Source of the DNA: an uncultured Lachnospiraceae bacterium
GTDB lineage: Bacteria; Bacillota; Clostridia; Lachnospirales; Lachnospiraceae
Length of the DNA stretch: 23,100 nt
Assembly: GCA_905203555.1 (NCBI GenBank)
Contig: CAJKWK010000049.1
Coordinates: 1 to 23,100, forward strand
Direction: 5' to 3'
Shown here one piece after another: positions 6,881 through 13,926 of this stretch. How positions within the stretch are numbered: the first letter of the stretch is position 1; each line of letters starts with the position of its first letter. The position numbers and the translations under genes were made by a program. The notes under the pieces are model-generated. The model was given only the letters and a program-made list of their open reading frames with translations, was not told where the DNA came from and did not search any database.

Positions 6881-8086
6881 ATGTTAGAATTGAAAGGAAA
6901 ATATAATACCGCAAAAGTATTTACAGACATCATCGATGAGGCATCGATCTCGCAAATTATGCTTTTGTTAAATCAGGAATTCGTATCCGAAAGTAGGATC
7001 CGGTTAATGCCAGATGTACATGCCGGGGCCGGTTGCACCATCGGAACCACGATGACCATTCGGGATAAAATCGTCCCAAATCTGGTCGGGGTCGATATCG
7101 GCTGCGGAATGGAATGTGTAGAACTGCGAGAGAAGGAGATTGACCTCAAAAAACTGGATCGGGTAATTCATGAAAAGATTCCGGCAGGCTTTCGGGTTCG
7201 TGACCGAATTCATCATAATTACTACCACTGTGCTTTGGATAAGTTGCGCTGTATCGATCATATCAATGTAGATCGGGCTGAAAAGAGTCTTGGAACGCTT
7301 GGAGGCGGCAACCACTTTCTTGAAGCGAACAGAGACGAGAATGGCACCGTTTATTTGGCGGTACATACTGGCAGCCGACACCTTGGTCTGGAAGTAGCAC
7401 AGTATTATCAGAATGAAGGATACCTGGCACTGAACAAGTGCTCTGACCTCGATAAAAAAGAACTGATCGCTCAATATAAGAGAGAGGGAAGAACTAAGGA
7501 AATTGAAAAAGCATTGAAGCAGATGGAGAATATCAAAAAGACCTCGATTCCAAAAGAACTCGCGTATGTAGAAGGAAAGCTATTCAACGATTACATCCAT
7601 GATATGCAGATCGTGCAGGATTACGCCACATGGAATCGAAAAACCATCGTAGAAGAAATTCTGAATGCTATGGATCTGATGGCCGTTTCAGAATTTACGA
7701 CTATTCATAACTATATCGACACTAAAGCGATGATTTTAAGAAAAGGAGCTGTCTCAGCCAAACTCGGAGAACGACTGATTATCCCAATCAACATGCGTGA
7801 CGGAAGTTTGATCTGTAATGGAAAGGGAAATGAAGATTGGAATGAGTCTGCCCCACATGGCGCTGGTCGTCTCATGAGCCGCTCAAAAGCAAAAGAGGCT
7901 TTTACAGTCGATGAATTTAAAGCGCAGATGAACGGTATTTATACGACTTCCGTTGGTATGGATACACTCGATGAATGCCCGATGGCATACAAGCGTATGG
8001 AAGATATTGTTGGAAACATCGTTGATACCGTTCATATCGAGAAAGTCATCAAACCAATTTATAATTTTAAGGCAGGCGGAGAATAG
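6881..8086 (+). CDS. rtcB: RNA ligase RtcB family, 401 aa
   Basis: RtcB joins RNA ends with a 2',3'-cyclic or 3'-phosphate to 5'-OH ends, using GTP and Mn2+, through a guanylated histidine. The active-site set is complete: D45-x-H47 in MPDVHAG, C75 in VDIGCGME, GGGNHF with H145, VHTGSR with H162, H276, and the nucleotide-accepting H326 in APHGAGR. The length of 401 matches the short RtcB branch common in Clostridia. AGATAAGAG-type pairing before the ATG is modest. No archease gene is visible. Such ligases repair tRNA or rRNA cut by nucleases that leave these ends, including MazF, and a mazF is encoded at 21020. The pairing with cca suggests an RNA-repair theme, as inference. Confidence 0.93.
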   Translation: MLELKGKYNTAKVFTDIIDEASISQIMLLLNQEFVSESRIRLMPDVHAGAGCTIGTTMTIRDKIVPNLVGVDIGCGMECVELREKEIDLKKLDRVIHEKIPAGFRVRDRIHHNYYHCALDKLRCIDHINVDRAEKSLGTLGGGNHFLEANRDENGTVYLAVHTGSRHLGLEVAQYYQNEGYLALNKCSDLDKKELIAQYKREGRTKEIEKALKQMENIKKTSIPKELAYVEGKLFNDYIHDMQIVQDYATWNRKTIVEEILNAMDLMAVSEFTTIHNYIDTKAMILRKGAVSAKLGERLIIPINMRDGSLICNGKGNEDWNESAPHGAGRLMSRSKAKEAFTVDEFKAQMNGIYTTSVGMDTLDECPMAYKRMEDIVGNIVDTVHIEKVIKPIYNFKAGGE

Positions 8087-8099
8087 GTAACAATATGTC

Positions 8100-8148
8100 A
8101 ACTACTCGGAAATCCCATAACTGAGAATTCCCGCTTAGTAATCTTAAA
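8100..8148 (+). repeat. Intergenic repeat pair, copy 1 (AACTACTCGG...ATTCCCGCTTAG)
   Basis: AACTACTCGG, CATAAC, AATTCCCGCTTAG and AATCTTAAA occur here in the same order and nearly the same spacing as at 18074-18123. Both copies directly follow a gene and precede another. The function is unknown; a leader or promoter element is possible. Confidence 0.6.
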
Positions 8149-8163
8149 AATGCAAATATCATC

Positions 8164-8246
8164 GAGAGGAGGAAACAGGGATTGCGCAGCAGTTTTTAGC
8201 TGTATCGCCCACGCCTGATCCAGTGGGTCAGACGTGGTACCCTGAG
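8164..8246 (+). mobile_element. Decayed right end of an IscB element
   Basis: Bases 8164-8199 encode ERRKQGLRSSF-stop, matching the last codons of the IscB at 12581 (ERRKQELCNSF-stop). They are followed by the same right-end hairpin (CCACG-c-CTGA...TCAG-a-CGTGG, 8209-8237) and GTACCCTG. The intact copy has six extra bases between stop and hairpin. Nothing of the IscB body, the omega-RNA or a left end remains upstream. It is either a remnant of a second insertion or an end-only derivative. Immediately after it comes ATAAATA, as after the intact element. Confidence 0.8.
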
Positions 8247-8267
8247 ATAAATATGGAGAAAAATCTA

Positions 8268-8786
8268 ATGGATATTCAGAAGAAACTGGAATACTACCGG
8301 GAGAAAAAAGTAGGAAAGCGGTATCGGCATTTTAAAGGTACAATCTATCTGGTATCGGATATTGTGATAGACTGTGACACCTTAGAGCTTCTGGTGATAT
8401 ACAGGGATTTTAAAAATCCATCCTTAACCTGGGCTAGATCTTTAAAAGAATTTGAATCTCCCGTAGACAAGTATGTATATCCAAAGGCAACGCAAGAGTT
8501 AAGATTCGAACCCATGGATACGGAGGAGATCCGCTGTGTATTAACGAAAAAAGGGGAAGAGGCTGTTAGAACCTTTATCCGGGAATGCGAAGCAAAGCGA
8601 AAAGAAATTCTGGACGCTGGATTGGATACAGCAGACGAAACAACACTCCCTACGGTGGAAGACATTCAAAACGACATCATGTCGTTTCCGATAGAGAATG
8701 GATGCTACTACAATTGTTGGGGTGTAACGGATCATTACGACTCGGACGTATTAAACCTGAAGCGGGGTATTGACTTTTACATGTAA
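8268..8786 (+). CDS. DUF1653 domain protein, 172 aa
   Basis: Residues 12-75 (GKRYRHFKGTIYLVSDIVID, 'LELLVIYRDFKNPSLTWARSLKEF', then 'ELRFEPM') are a DUF1653 domain, a small beta fold of unknown role often found in Firmicutes and their mobile elements. The C-terminal 95 residues are acidic and unrecognised. ATG 8268 is preferred over ATG 8253 because GGAGAA lies seven bases before it. That ribosome site starts only a few bases past the IscB remnant. The remnant therefore sits right against the gene, and its native upstream region has probably been replaced. Confidence 0.8.
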   Translation: MDIQKKLEYYREKKVGKRYRHFKGTIYLVSDIVIDCDTLELLVIYRDFKNPSLTWARSLKEFESPVDKYVYPKATQELRFEPMDTEEIRCVLTKKGEEAVRTFIRECEAKRKEILDAGLDTADETTLPTVEDIQNDIMSFPIENGCYYNCWGVTDHYDSDVLNLKRGIDFYM

Positions 8787-8809
8787 ATCAGAAAGGAAAA
8801 AACAAAAAT

Positions 8810-9409
8810 ATGTTGGTTAAAAGAACAATGAAAGTTGATGTGGAACTCTTTGAGGTTGGCGATATTATCAAATTCAAGCTGACAGACGGAGAAAAGGTAC
8901 AGGCTATGGCAATTAAGCAGACACCCGAGGGTATGCTGTTTGTGCTGGTAGATTGCCTTGCGAAAGAATATCCGATGTTCAATGACATTGACGATATGGA
9001 CGAGGACGATATTTCCTATGCTACTTCCGATTTGCGTAAAGCTTTGAATGGAGAAATCCTTGAGAGATTCCCGGAAGAAATCAGAAATCGCATGGTAGCG
9101 GTCAACGCCGAGGGAGATATGCTTCGTATTCCTACCGAGTGTGAAATCTTCGGAGAGAATGTCTACGGACAGGAAGAAACCGAAAAAGTTAAACGCTGGA
9201 AGCCTATGAAGAAAAAGAGAAATCGTATTGCTCTCCAAGGAAAAAAGGGTGCTTGGAAATGGTACTGGCTTATGAATCGTCATAAGGACTACGCTTCCTC
9301 TTTCGCCGATGTCAACAACAACGGTGATGTGCGCTACGGCAACGCTTCTCTCTCTCGTGGCGTTCGCCCGGTATTTTGTTTGTCGGACATACAAAAGGAG
9401 GAGTTATGA
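8810..9409 (+). CDS. DUF6273 / C-type-lectin-like protein, 199 aa
   Basis: The C-terminal part reads WYWLMNR...SSFADVNNNGDV...GNASLSRGVRPVF (about 151-189). This is the closing motif of DUF6273 and related formylglycine-generating-enzyme/C-lectin folds. That fold is used for ligand binding and, in some phages and bacteria, as the variable target of diversity-generating retroelements. The N-terminal 130 residues carry a 'DGEKVQAMAIKQTPEGMLFVLVDCL' strand region and 'ISYATSDLRKALNGEIL', also usual for DUF6273. There is no signal peptide, so it is probably cytoplasmic as encoded. The last 120 bases are richer in C and G and use CGC/GGC/AAC codons unlike the neighbours. No reverse transcriptase lies in this window. 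The stop overlaps the next start (ATGA). Confidence 0.75.
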   Translation: MLVKRTMKVDVELFEVGDIIKFKLTDGEKVQAMAIKQTPEGMLFVLVDCLAKEYPMFNDIDDMDEDDISYATSDLRKALNGEILERFPEEIRNRMVAVNAEGDMLRIPTECEIFGENVYGQEETEKVKRWKPMKKKRNRIALQGKKGAWKWYWLMNRHKDYASSFADVNNNGDVRYGNASLSRGVRPVFCLSDIQKEEL

Positions 9410-9729
9410 CATACACAAAAACATTGCAAAAGGCTATTGACGAATATGGTCTTAGACTGATCCATACGGGCGGTCTTGGATATGAAGGAGCGCGTTATAC
9501 AAATAGCGAGTTATGTTTCGAATGGCAAGAAGAAAACCAAAGCGGCCGGTATGTATTCGAGTTTAATTACTTCGATCAAAGTAAGGCAAAATGGCTGACA
9601 TTCGAAAAAGTTTGCAACACCAGAAAAGAAGCAGAACAAATTAAGAAGAAAGAATTTGGCAGGCGGCTTTGGGATTCCAGACACTTGTTTTTCGAAGGAG
9701 CTGGGATAAGAAAACAGCTGGCAGTGTAA
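9406..9729 (+). CDS. Hypothetical protein, 107 aa
   Basis: The ATG at 9406 overlaps the stop of the upstream gene by four bases and has AAAAGGAGGAG before it, so translation is coupled. An earlier in-frame ATG at 9376 lacks a site. The protein has 'FEWQEENQSGRYVFEFNYFDQSKAKWLTFEKVCNTRKEAEQIKKKEFG' in the middle, a strand-strand-helix pattern like small DNA- or RNA-binding folds. No family is recognised. A terminator at 9762 ends the unit. Confidence 0.65.
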   Translation: MTYTKTLQKAIDEYGLRLIHTGGLGYEGARYTNSELCFEWQEENQSGRYVFEFNYFDQSKAKWLTFEKVCNTRKEAEQIKKKEFGRRLWDSRHLFFEGAGIRKQLAV

Positions 9730-9761
9730 TTCATTTCTCCGATAATACAAAAAACCTTTTC

Positions 9762-9790
9762 AAAGAAGTCCGGAAACGGGCTTCTTTTTT
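9762..9790 (+). terminator. Intrinsic terminator
   Basis: AAAGAAG (9762-9768) pairs with CTTCTTT (9781-9787) around CCGGAAACGG, with a run of Ts to 9790. It ends the RtcB-DUF1653-DUF6273 unit. Confidence 0.88.
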
Positions 9791-9810
9791 ATAAGAGCCT
9801 CATTTCTTTA

Positions 9811-9855
9811 TCCAATCTCATTCCATAATTAAACCGAACATGGAAAAGAAATTTG
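9811..9855 (+). promoter_or_regulatory. Recurrent TATCC...CCATAATT box, copy D
   Basis: TATCCAATCTCATTCCATAATT begins about 20 bases past the terminator. It continues AAACCGAACATGGAAAAG and AAATTTGAGAGGAG into the ribosome site of the methyltransferase gene. It shares TATCCAATC, CCATAATT, GAAAAG and AATTTGAG with copy E at 12101. Confidence 0.5.
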
Positions 9856-9868
9856 AGAGGAGAAATAT

Positions 9869-11302
9869 ATGAGAATTAAAACAAGTAAACGCGGTCTGAC
9901 ATTTTCTTTTCAGGAAAACGAACACTTTACCGTTGGAGCAAAATATCGTTATATCCTGGATGTAACAAAAAATGAGATTGTCATTGTACCGGACATAAAC
10001 GGGACCAACACGATCAGCCGGAAAGGACCAAACCATAAACCATTGATCGACATCCGCAGCAACGATGTAAAACAGCTGATCGCTATGGCATCCTATCTGG
10101 AAATCAGTATCGAGGATGACAAAATTCAGGTATCTGTAGTAAAAGAGGTTCCAGGAATTACGGACCAGACCAGTGATATAGAACTGGCAGAGCTCATTGA
10201 CCGAACGGAACATCACACAATCACAATAGATCGCAACCTGATGATGCAAAATAATCCCGTCATTTATCAGGTGTTGGAAGCAGCGGGGTTGTTTTCTTCT
10301 GTAACAGTAAAAGAGTTGTCTTGTGTTTTTGATGTCATCAGTCTCTTTTCCGGAGCGGGACTTCTGGATTACCCATTCCGCATGGATCCGGCATTTGACA
10401 TCAAAGCCGCTGTCGATTTTGACAAAGATGCCTGCGAAACTTACCGTTACAACATTGGAAACCACATCCTTTGTGCAGATATGCGGGAGGTAGAACCGGA
10501 TATGCTGCACTGTCAGAAACCGGATCTGATTATCGGTGGTCCCTGCTGCCAGGGATATTCCAATGCTAACCGGCATAATATCCAGTCTGAAACGGCAGAA
10601 GAGAAGCGCAGCCTTGTTGACGACTATCTCCGGATTGTAAAAGCAAAGCATCCATATCTGTTTGTTATCGAAAATGTTCCTCAGTTTATCACAAAAGAAA
10701 AAGGAAAATACCTGGAACGGGTACTAAGTTCCCTTCCGGAATACCAGATCACCTATCAGATCGTTTCCGATCTGGAAGTAGGAGGTTACACCAAGCGCCG
10801 CCGAATGATTTTAATCGGAAGCCGGATTGGAAAAGTAATGATACCCGATGTGGAACTGTCTTCACATCGTACAGCTGGAAATGCATTGATCAAGGTCGAT
10901 GATACCTGGTTTAATGCCGGAGATATTACGAAGCCTGGCGCAGATACTGTGCGGAAAATGAGTTTCGTACGACCTGGCCATAATTACAGAGACATACCTG
11001 ACATGAAAGACCTGGATCGGCATAGCGACACATACCGACGTCTTTCCATGGCTGAGCCGGCGCCGACGATTGTGAACTGGAGAAAGGTAAATATGATGCC
11101 GCCAGTCGGAAACCGAATTTTAAGCGTTTCAGAGGTGGCTGCCCTTATGGGGCTTCCCAAAGCATTCCATTTGTTCGGCTCCTTAAACTCCAAACAGCAG
11201 CAGCTTGGAAATGGCGTAACAATAGCCATTGCAAGTTTCGTAAAAGCACTGGTAAAAAATAAGCTGTATGCGTTTGCAAAAGATCAGATTTGTTTGGTCT
11301 AA
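9869..11302 (+). CDS. DNA (cytosine-5) methyltransferase with N-terminal extension, 477 aa
   Basis: The enzyme methylates C5 of cytosine in DNA with S-adenosylmethionine. Motif I is FSGAG at 160-164. Motif IV is GGPCCQGYS, with the catalytic Cys at 227 (the usual GGPPCQGFS has Pro where the first Cys stands here). Motif VI is ENV at 268-270, motif VIII KRRR at 309-312, and motif X GNGVTIAIA from 447. Motif IX lies near 390-400 (RRLSMAEPAPT). The first 150 residues are extra; the opening 'GLTFSFQENEHFTVGAKYRYILD' resembles a small beta-hairpin AbrB-like fold. No restriction enzyme is next to it. It is therefore probably a solitary methyltransferase protecting the element from host restriction or acting in regulation. 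Box D and GAGAGGAG precede it. Confidence 0.93.
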   Translation: MRIKTSKRGLTFSFQENEHFTVGAKYRYILDVTKNEIVIVPDINGTNTISRKGPNHKPLIDIRSNDVKQLIAMASYLEISIEDDKIQVSVVKEVPGITDQTSDIELAELIDRTEHHTITIDRNLMMQNNPVIYQVLEAAGLFSSVTVKELSCVFDVISLFSGAGLLDYPFRMDPAFDIKAAVDFDKDACETYRYNIGNHILCADMREVEPDMLHCQKPDLIIGGPCCQGYSNANRHNIQSETAEEKRSLVDDYLRIVKAKHPYLFVIENVPQFITKEKGKYLERVLSSLPEYQITYQIVSDLEVGGYTKRRRMILIGSRIGKVMIPDVELSSHRTAGNALIKVDDTWFNAGDITKPGADTVRKMSFVRPGHNYRDIPDMKDLDRHSDTYRRLSMAEPAPTIVNWRKVNMMPPVGNRILSVSEVAALMGLPKAFHLFGSLNSKQQQLGNGVTIAIASFVKALVKNKLYAFAKDQICLV

Positions 11303-11314
11303 CGGCTCTGCACA

Positions 11315-11341
11315 CTGTCATTGCTTCCAGTGGCAGTTTTT
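11315..11341 (+). terminator. Likely terminator after the methyltransferase
   Basis: CTGTCATTG (11315-11323) pairs over nine positions, three of them G-T, with CAGTGGCAG (11328-11336). TTTTT follows. It lies 12 bases past the stop codon. Confidence 0.6.
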
Positions 11342-11383
11342 CCACGGAGAAAATGTAATTTTAAAAATGGAGGATAAAAAGCG

Positions 11384-11647
11384 ATGTTAAATCAGATAAT
11401 CAAATTTGTCGAAAAAAATGTAGATGGTTGCGGTACAGATGCAGAAGTAATGGTGTTAATCCAAACAGATGGATTGTTAACAAATGGGCACAAAATGCGT
11501 TTGGAAAAAGCAATCGAAGATATCCGAACCGAATGGGAAGACGATGACTGGGATACTGATTCTGTTGTAGAAGAAGCTATCGTAAGAGTGTTTGGCGCCG
11601 ATGCAGAAGTTAAAACTGTGATTCCAGATCTACTCATAGAGTTGTAA
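11384..11647 (+). CDS. Small acidic protein, 87 aa
   Basis: TGGAGG precedes the ATG at about 11 bases. The protein is very acidic in its middle (EDIRTEWEDDDWDTDSVVEEA, about 45-65) and helical at both ends. Small acidic proteins of this kind can be DNA mimics or partners of basic proteins, but no family is recognised. It lies just after the methyltransferase and 35 bases before the next gene. Confidence 0.65.
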   Translation: MLNQIIKFVEKNVDGCGTDAEVMVLIQTDGLLTNGHKMRLEKAIEDIRTEWEDDDWDTDSVVEEAIVRVFGADAEVKTVIPDLLIEL

Positions 11648-11682
11648 GAAACTCTCTTCTCAAAATGTGCGAGGTGATATTA

Positions 11683-12048
11683 TTGATATACGAAAATATG
11701 ACACAAACTGCTGCAACACATACTTGTATTGCGACCGCAGTAATTTCCTATAATCGGAAAGAAAGCGGATGGCAATTGGATGAAATTGAGCAATATTCTA
11801 AAAAACTCTCCGCAAGAGAACGATTCAACATCCGTCTGACAATTGCAGAATTAACGGAACGCTATCCAAAGGGATGTACAAAAGAAACGATTCAGGACCT
11901 CCTTGAGCGCGGGGCGAAAGAAAGTCCTGTGTATCATGGAAAATACCTTTTAACTGATCAGACAGAACATTATATCAGAGAGATGGTATTTTTAACCCTC
12001 CCTAATAGTCCAGATTGTCAAGGAGCAATCCGCTTTTACCAAAAATAG
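11683..12048 (+). CDS. Hypothetical protein, 121 aa
   Basis: An in-frame ATG at 11665 exists, but a strong GAGGTGAT (11671-11678) lies inside that reading. It points to TTG 11683 (or ATG 11698) as the start, so I use 11683. The protein has 'LSARERFNIRLTIAELTERYPKG' (about 43-66), a helical segment, followed by a 'CTKETIQDLLERG' helix that could form a helix-turn-helix-like pair. No known motif is certain. A terminator begins 20 bases past the stop. Confidence 0.62.
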   Translation: MIYENMTQTAATHTCIATAVISYNRKESGWQLDEIEQYSKKLSARERFNIRLTIAELTERYPKGCTKETIQDLLERGAKESPVYHGKYLLTDQTEHYIREMVFLTLPNSPDCQGAIRFYQK

Positions 12049-12067
12049 TAGCTCTGTCTTTTTCCAG

Positions 12068-12097
12068 CTCCTCTCATTTCATATGAGGGGAGTTTTG
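12068..12097 (+). terminator. Intrinsic terminator
   Basis: CTCCTCTCAT (12068-12077) pairs with ATGAGGGGAG (12083-12092), one pair being G-T. TTTTGTT follows. Confidence 0.85.
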
Positions 12098-12100
12098 TTG

Positions 12101-12150
12101 TATCCAATCCCATAATTCTCCTGAAATACGAAAAGGAATTTGAGGAAAGG
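12101..12150 (+). promoter_or_regulatory. Recurrent TATCC...CCATAATT box, copy E, upstream of the interrupted gene and IscB
   Basis: TATCCAATCCCATAATT, then CTCCTGAAATACGAAAAGG and AATTTGAGG, lies directly after the terminator. It would drive the gene whose N-terminus begins at 12166. Because the IscB element lies in the same direction, the same transcript could carry the guide, omega-RNA and iscB. Confidence 0.5.
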
Positions 12151-12165
12151 AAAAGGTCATAAAAA

Positions 12166-12276
12166 ATGAAAAAGGATACACAACAGATTGCCGTAGCATT
12201 TACGACAAAAGATTTAGATCCATATCTGGAAGAAATCCGAAACGGAAAATTGAAGGACTTTATGGATAGTCAATGA
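12166..12276 (+). pseudogene. N-terminal fragment of a gene split by the IscB element
   Basis: ATG 12166 is followed by 36 codons (MKKDTQQIAVAFTTKD... ending KDFMDSQ) and a TGA that arises at the junction with the element. GGAAAGG lies further upstream than usual, about 17 bases before the ATG. The C-terminal part of the gene is found at 13927-14757. Joining AGTCA(A/G) to ATAAATAATGG restores one continuous frame: ...FMDSQ-INNGDPVRG... The product family is unknown. The fragment alone is probably not functional, though its 3' end is what the omega-RNA would use as guide. Confidence 0.75.
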
Positions 12277-12580
12277 CCACCGTCTGATTCCATGAATCAG
12301 GCGGGGCTTGTAAAAAGCTGATTGACTAGCCTCAGGGGTCGGGATGCAGGATACTGCAGCGAACACCTACGTTGTCCTGGCGTTCACACCCATGGATGTG
12401 ATGCCTAGTCCATGGCTCTGTGTAACCGTGTTTAAAAGTCCTGAGGTAAGGGACGGTGATGCGGCTGTCAGAAACCAGGATAACATTGGCGAAGGCAAAT
12501 AACTGACCGGAATGTGACGGTATGACCGTTACACGAAGGGTAAGACTAACCGCATTCAGTTGCGGAGAAACGAGGAAACT
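12275..12580 (+). ncRNA. IscB omega-RNA region with left end of the element
   Basis: About 300 bases without a coding frame precede iscB, with dense base pairing as expected for an omega-RNA. An 11-bp hairpin at 12280-12304 (CCGTCTGATTC / GAATCAGGCGG) is followed by a long-range stem CCTCAGG (12330-12336) with CCTGAGG (12440-12446). GTGACGGT/ACCGTTAC lies near 12515-12535 and CCGCA/TGCGG at 12550-12565. In IscB systems the guide of about 16 nt is the flank just 5' of the scaffold, so it would come from the end of the interrupted gene (about 12259-12275). AGTCAAT at 12268-12274 can also pair with ATTGACT at 12321-12327. The exact 5' end and fold are inferred. Confidence 0.75.
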
Positions 12581-13873
12581 ATGGTTTATGTACTGGATAT
12601 CAGCGGGAATCCGCTGACTCCCACAAAAAGACATGGGAAAGTCCGGCATCTTCTGAAAACCGGAAAGGCAGTCTGTGTGAAACGGTGTCCGTTTACCATC
12701 CGGCTGACTTACCAGAATGCAGGACCGGAACCGAAGGGGTTATCACTTGGCGTGGACTGCGGTTCCAAGCATATAGGACTTTCCGTCTCATCGGAAGAAC
12801 AGGAATACTATTCTTCCGAAGTGGAACTACGGCAGGATATTCCTGCAAACCTTTCTACCAGAAGGGAATTCCGAAGGGCCAGACGGCACAGGAAGACGCG
12901 TTACCGGAAGCCCAGGTTTTTAAACCGGACCGCTTCCAAAAAGAAAGGATGGCTGGCACCATCCGTCATGCAGAGAGTGGAGTCACACCTGAATCGGATT
13001 GACAAAGCAGTAAAGATGCTACCGATCAGGGAAATCAAGGTAGAGGTTGCGGCCTTCGATCTACAAAAGCTGCAGGCAGACTTAAAAGGATTGAAGCGGC
13101 CAAAAGGAGAAGAGTATCAACAGGGGCCGCAGCTGGATTTCTGGAATGTGAGGGAATATGTCCTGTTCCGGGATCACCATGAATGCCAGTGCTGCCATGG
13201 GAAGTCCGGGGATAAGGTGTTAAATGTCCACCACCTGCGTTCCCGCAAGGTAGGAGGAGACGCTCCGGACAACCTGATCACCCTATGCGGATACTGCCAT
13301 GTGCAGTACCACAAAGGAGAACTGGAACTTCCGGAATCTGCAAAGAAGCCGAAACCACTGCGGGATGCCGTATTCATGGGGATTATGCGGTGGATGCTTT
13401 ATAACCGATTAAAGGAAATCTACGAACCACAAGGTATCAAGGTAAAGCTGACATATGGTTATATCACCAAACATACCCGGATTGAGAACGGTCTGGAGGA
13501 AAAATCCCACCGCCTGGACGCTTTGTGTATTGCAGGTCATCCAAAAGCAAAGCGCTGTGAGGAATGGTTCCTGCAAAAGAAAGTCCGCTGCCATAACCGG
13601 CAGCTGCATAAAGCAACCATCCAGAAAGGCGGAGTCCGGAAAGCAAATCAGTTACCTACAGTGATAAAAGGCTTTCGGCTGTATGACAAAGTCCTGTTTC
13701 AAAACAGGGAATGTTTTATCTGGGGCCGGAGAAAGACAGGATACTTTACCTTGAAAACACTGGATGGGATTATGATCTGTGATGGGGTTAGTTCAAAAAA
13801 ATTAACTCTGCTGGAGAAACGCAAATCTTATCTTACGGAGAGGAGGAAGCAGGAATTGTGTAACAGCTTTTAG
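12581..13873 (+). CDS. iscB: IscB RNA-guided nuclease, 430 aa
   Basis: IscB is the IS200/605-associated ancestor of Cas9 and cuts DNA guided by omega-RNA. The domain order is complete. A PLMP-type start comes first (VLDISGNPLTPT, residues 4-15, and VKRCPFTIRL, 33-42). RuvC-I has D59 in GVDCGSKHIGL, and the Arg-rich bridge helix is at 94-116. RuvC-II has E155 in IKVEV. An HNH domain has C202/C205, H217-H218, N231 and C236/C239. RuvC-III has H310 and D313 in HRLDALCIAG. A C-terminal domain (330-430) would recognise the target-adjacent motif. All catalytic residues are present, so it should be active. ATG 12581 follows GAGAAACGAGG. The length is typical for IscB. No tnpA is next to it, so movement would need a transposase in trans. 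Confidence 0.93.
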   Translation: MVYVLDISGNPLTPTKRHGKVRHLLKTGKAVCVKRCPFTIRLTYQNAGPEPKGLSLGVDCGSKHIGLSVSSEEQEYYSSEVELRQDIPANLSTRREFRRARRHRKTRYRKPRFLNRTASKKKGWLAPSVMQRVESHLNRIDKAVKMLPIREIKVEVAAFDLQKLQADLKGLKRPKGEEYQQGPQLDFWNVREYVLFRDHHECQCCHGKSGDKVLNVHHLRSRKVGGDAPDNLITLCGYCHVQYHKGELELPESAKKPKPLRDAVFMGIMRWMLYNRLKEIYEPQGIKVKLTYGYITKHTRIENGLEEKSHRLDALCIAGHPKAKRCEEWFLQKKVRCHNRQLHKATIQKGGVRKANQLPTVIKGFRLYDKVLFQNRECFIWGRRKTGYFTLKTLDGIMICDGVSSKKLTLLEKRKSYLTERRKQELCNSF

Positions 13874-13926
13874 CTGTATCGCATTCACCCACGCCTGATC
13901 CGACGGGTCAGACGTGGTACCCTGCG

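Larger units (their letters stand above)
12275..13926 (+). mobile_element. Complete IscB element (IS200/605-type, no own transposase)
   Basis: The left boundary lies near 12268-12280, where the frame of the host gene is lost. The right boundary is near 13926. The right end contains ACAGC/GCTGT over the iscB stop (13863-13877) and the hairpin CCACG-c-CTGATCC...GGGTCAG-a-CGTGG at 13889-13917, then GTACCCTGCG. A shorter copy of the same right end lies at 8164-8246. There are no terminal inverted repeats and no obvious target duplication, as expected for this class. Exact ends need comparison with an empty site. Confidence 0.75.

Noticed and set aside
8810..9409. Complete diversity-generating retroelement
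   Set aside because: Only a possible target fold is present; there is no reverse transcriptase, accessory protein or template repeat in the window.
12332..12649. Minus-strand frame across the omega-RNA region
   Set aside because: It has no start signals, and the region is explained by the structured RNA and the start of iscB on the other strand.
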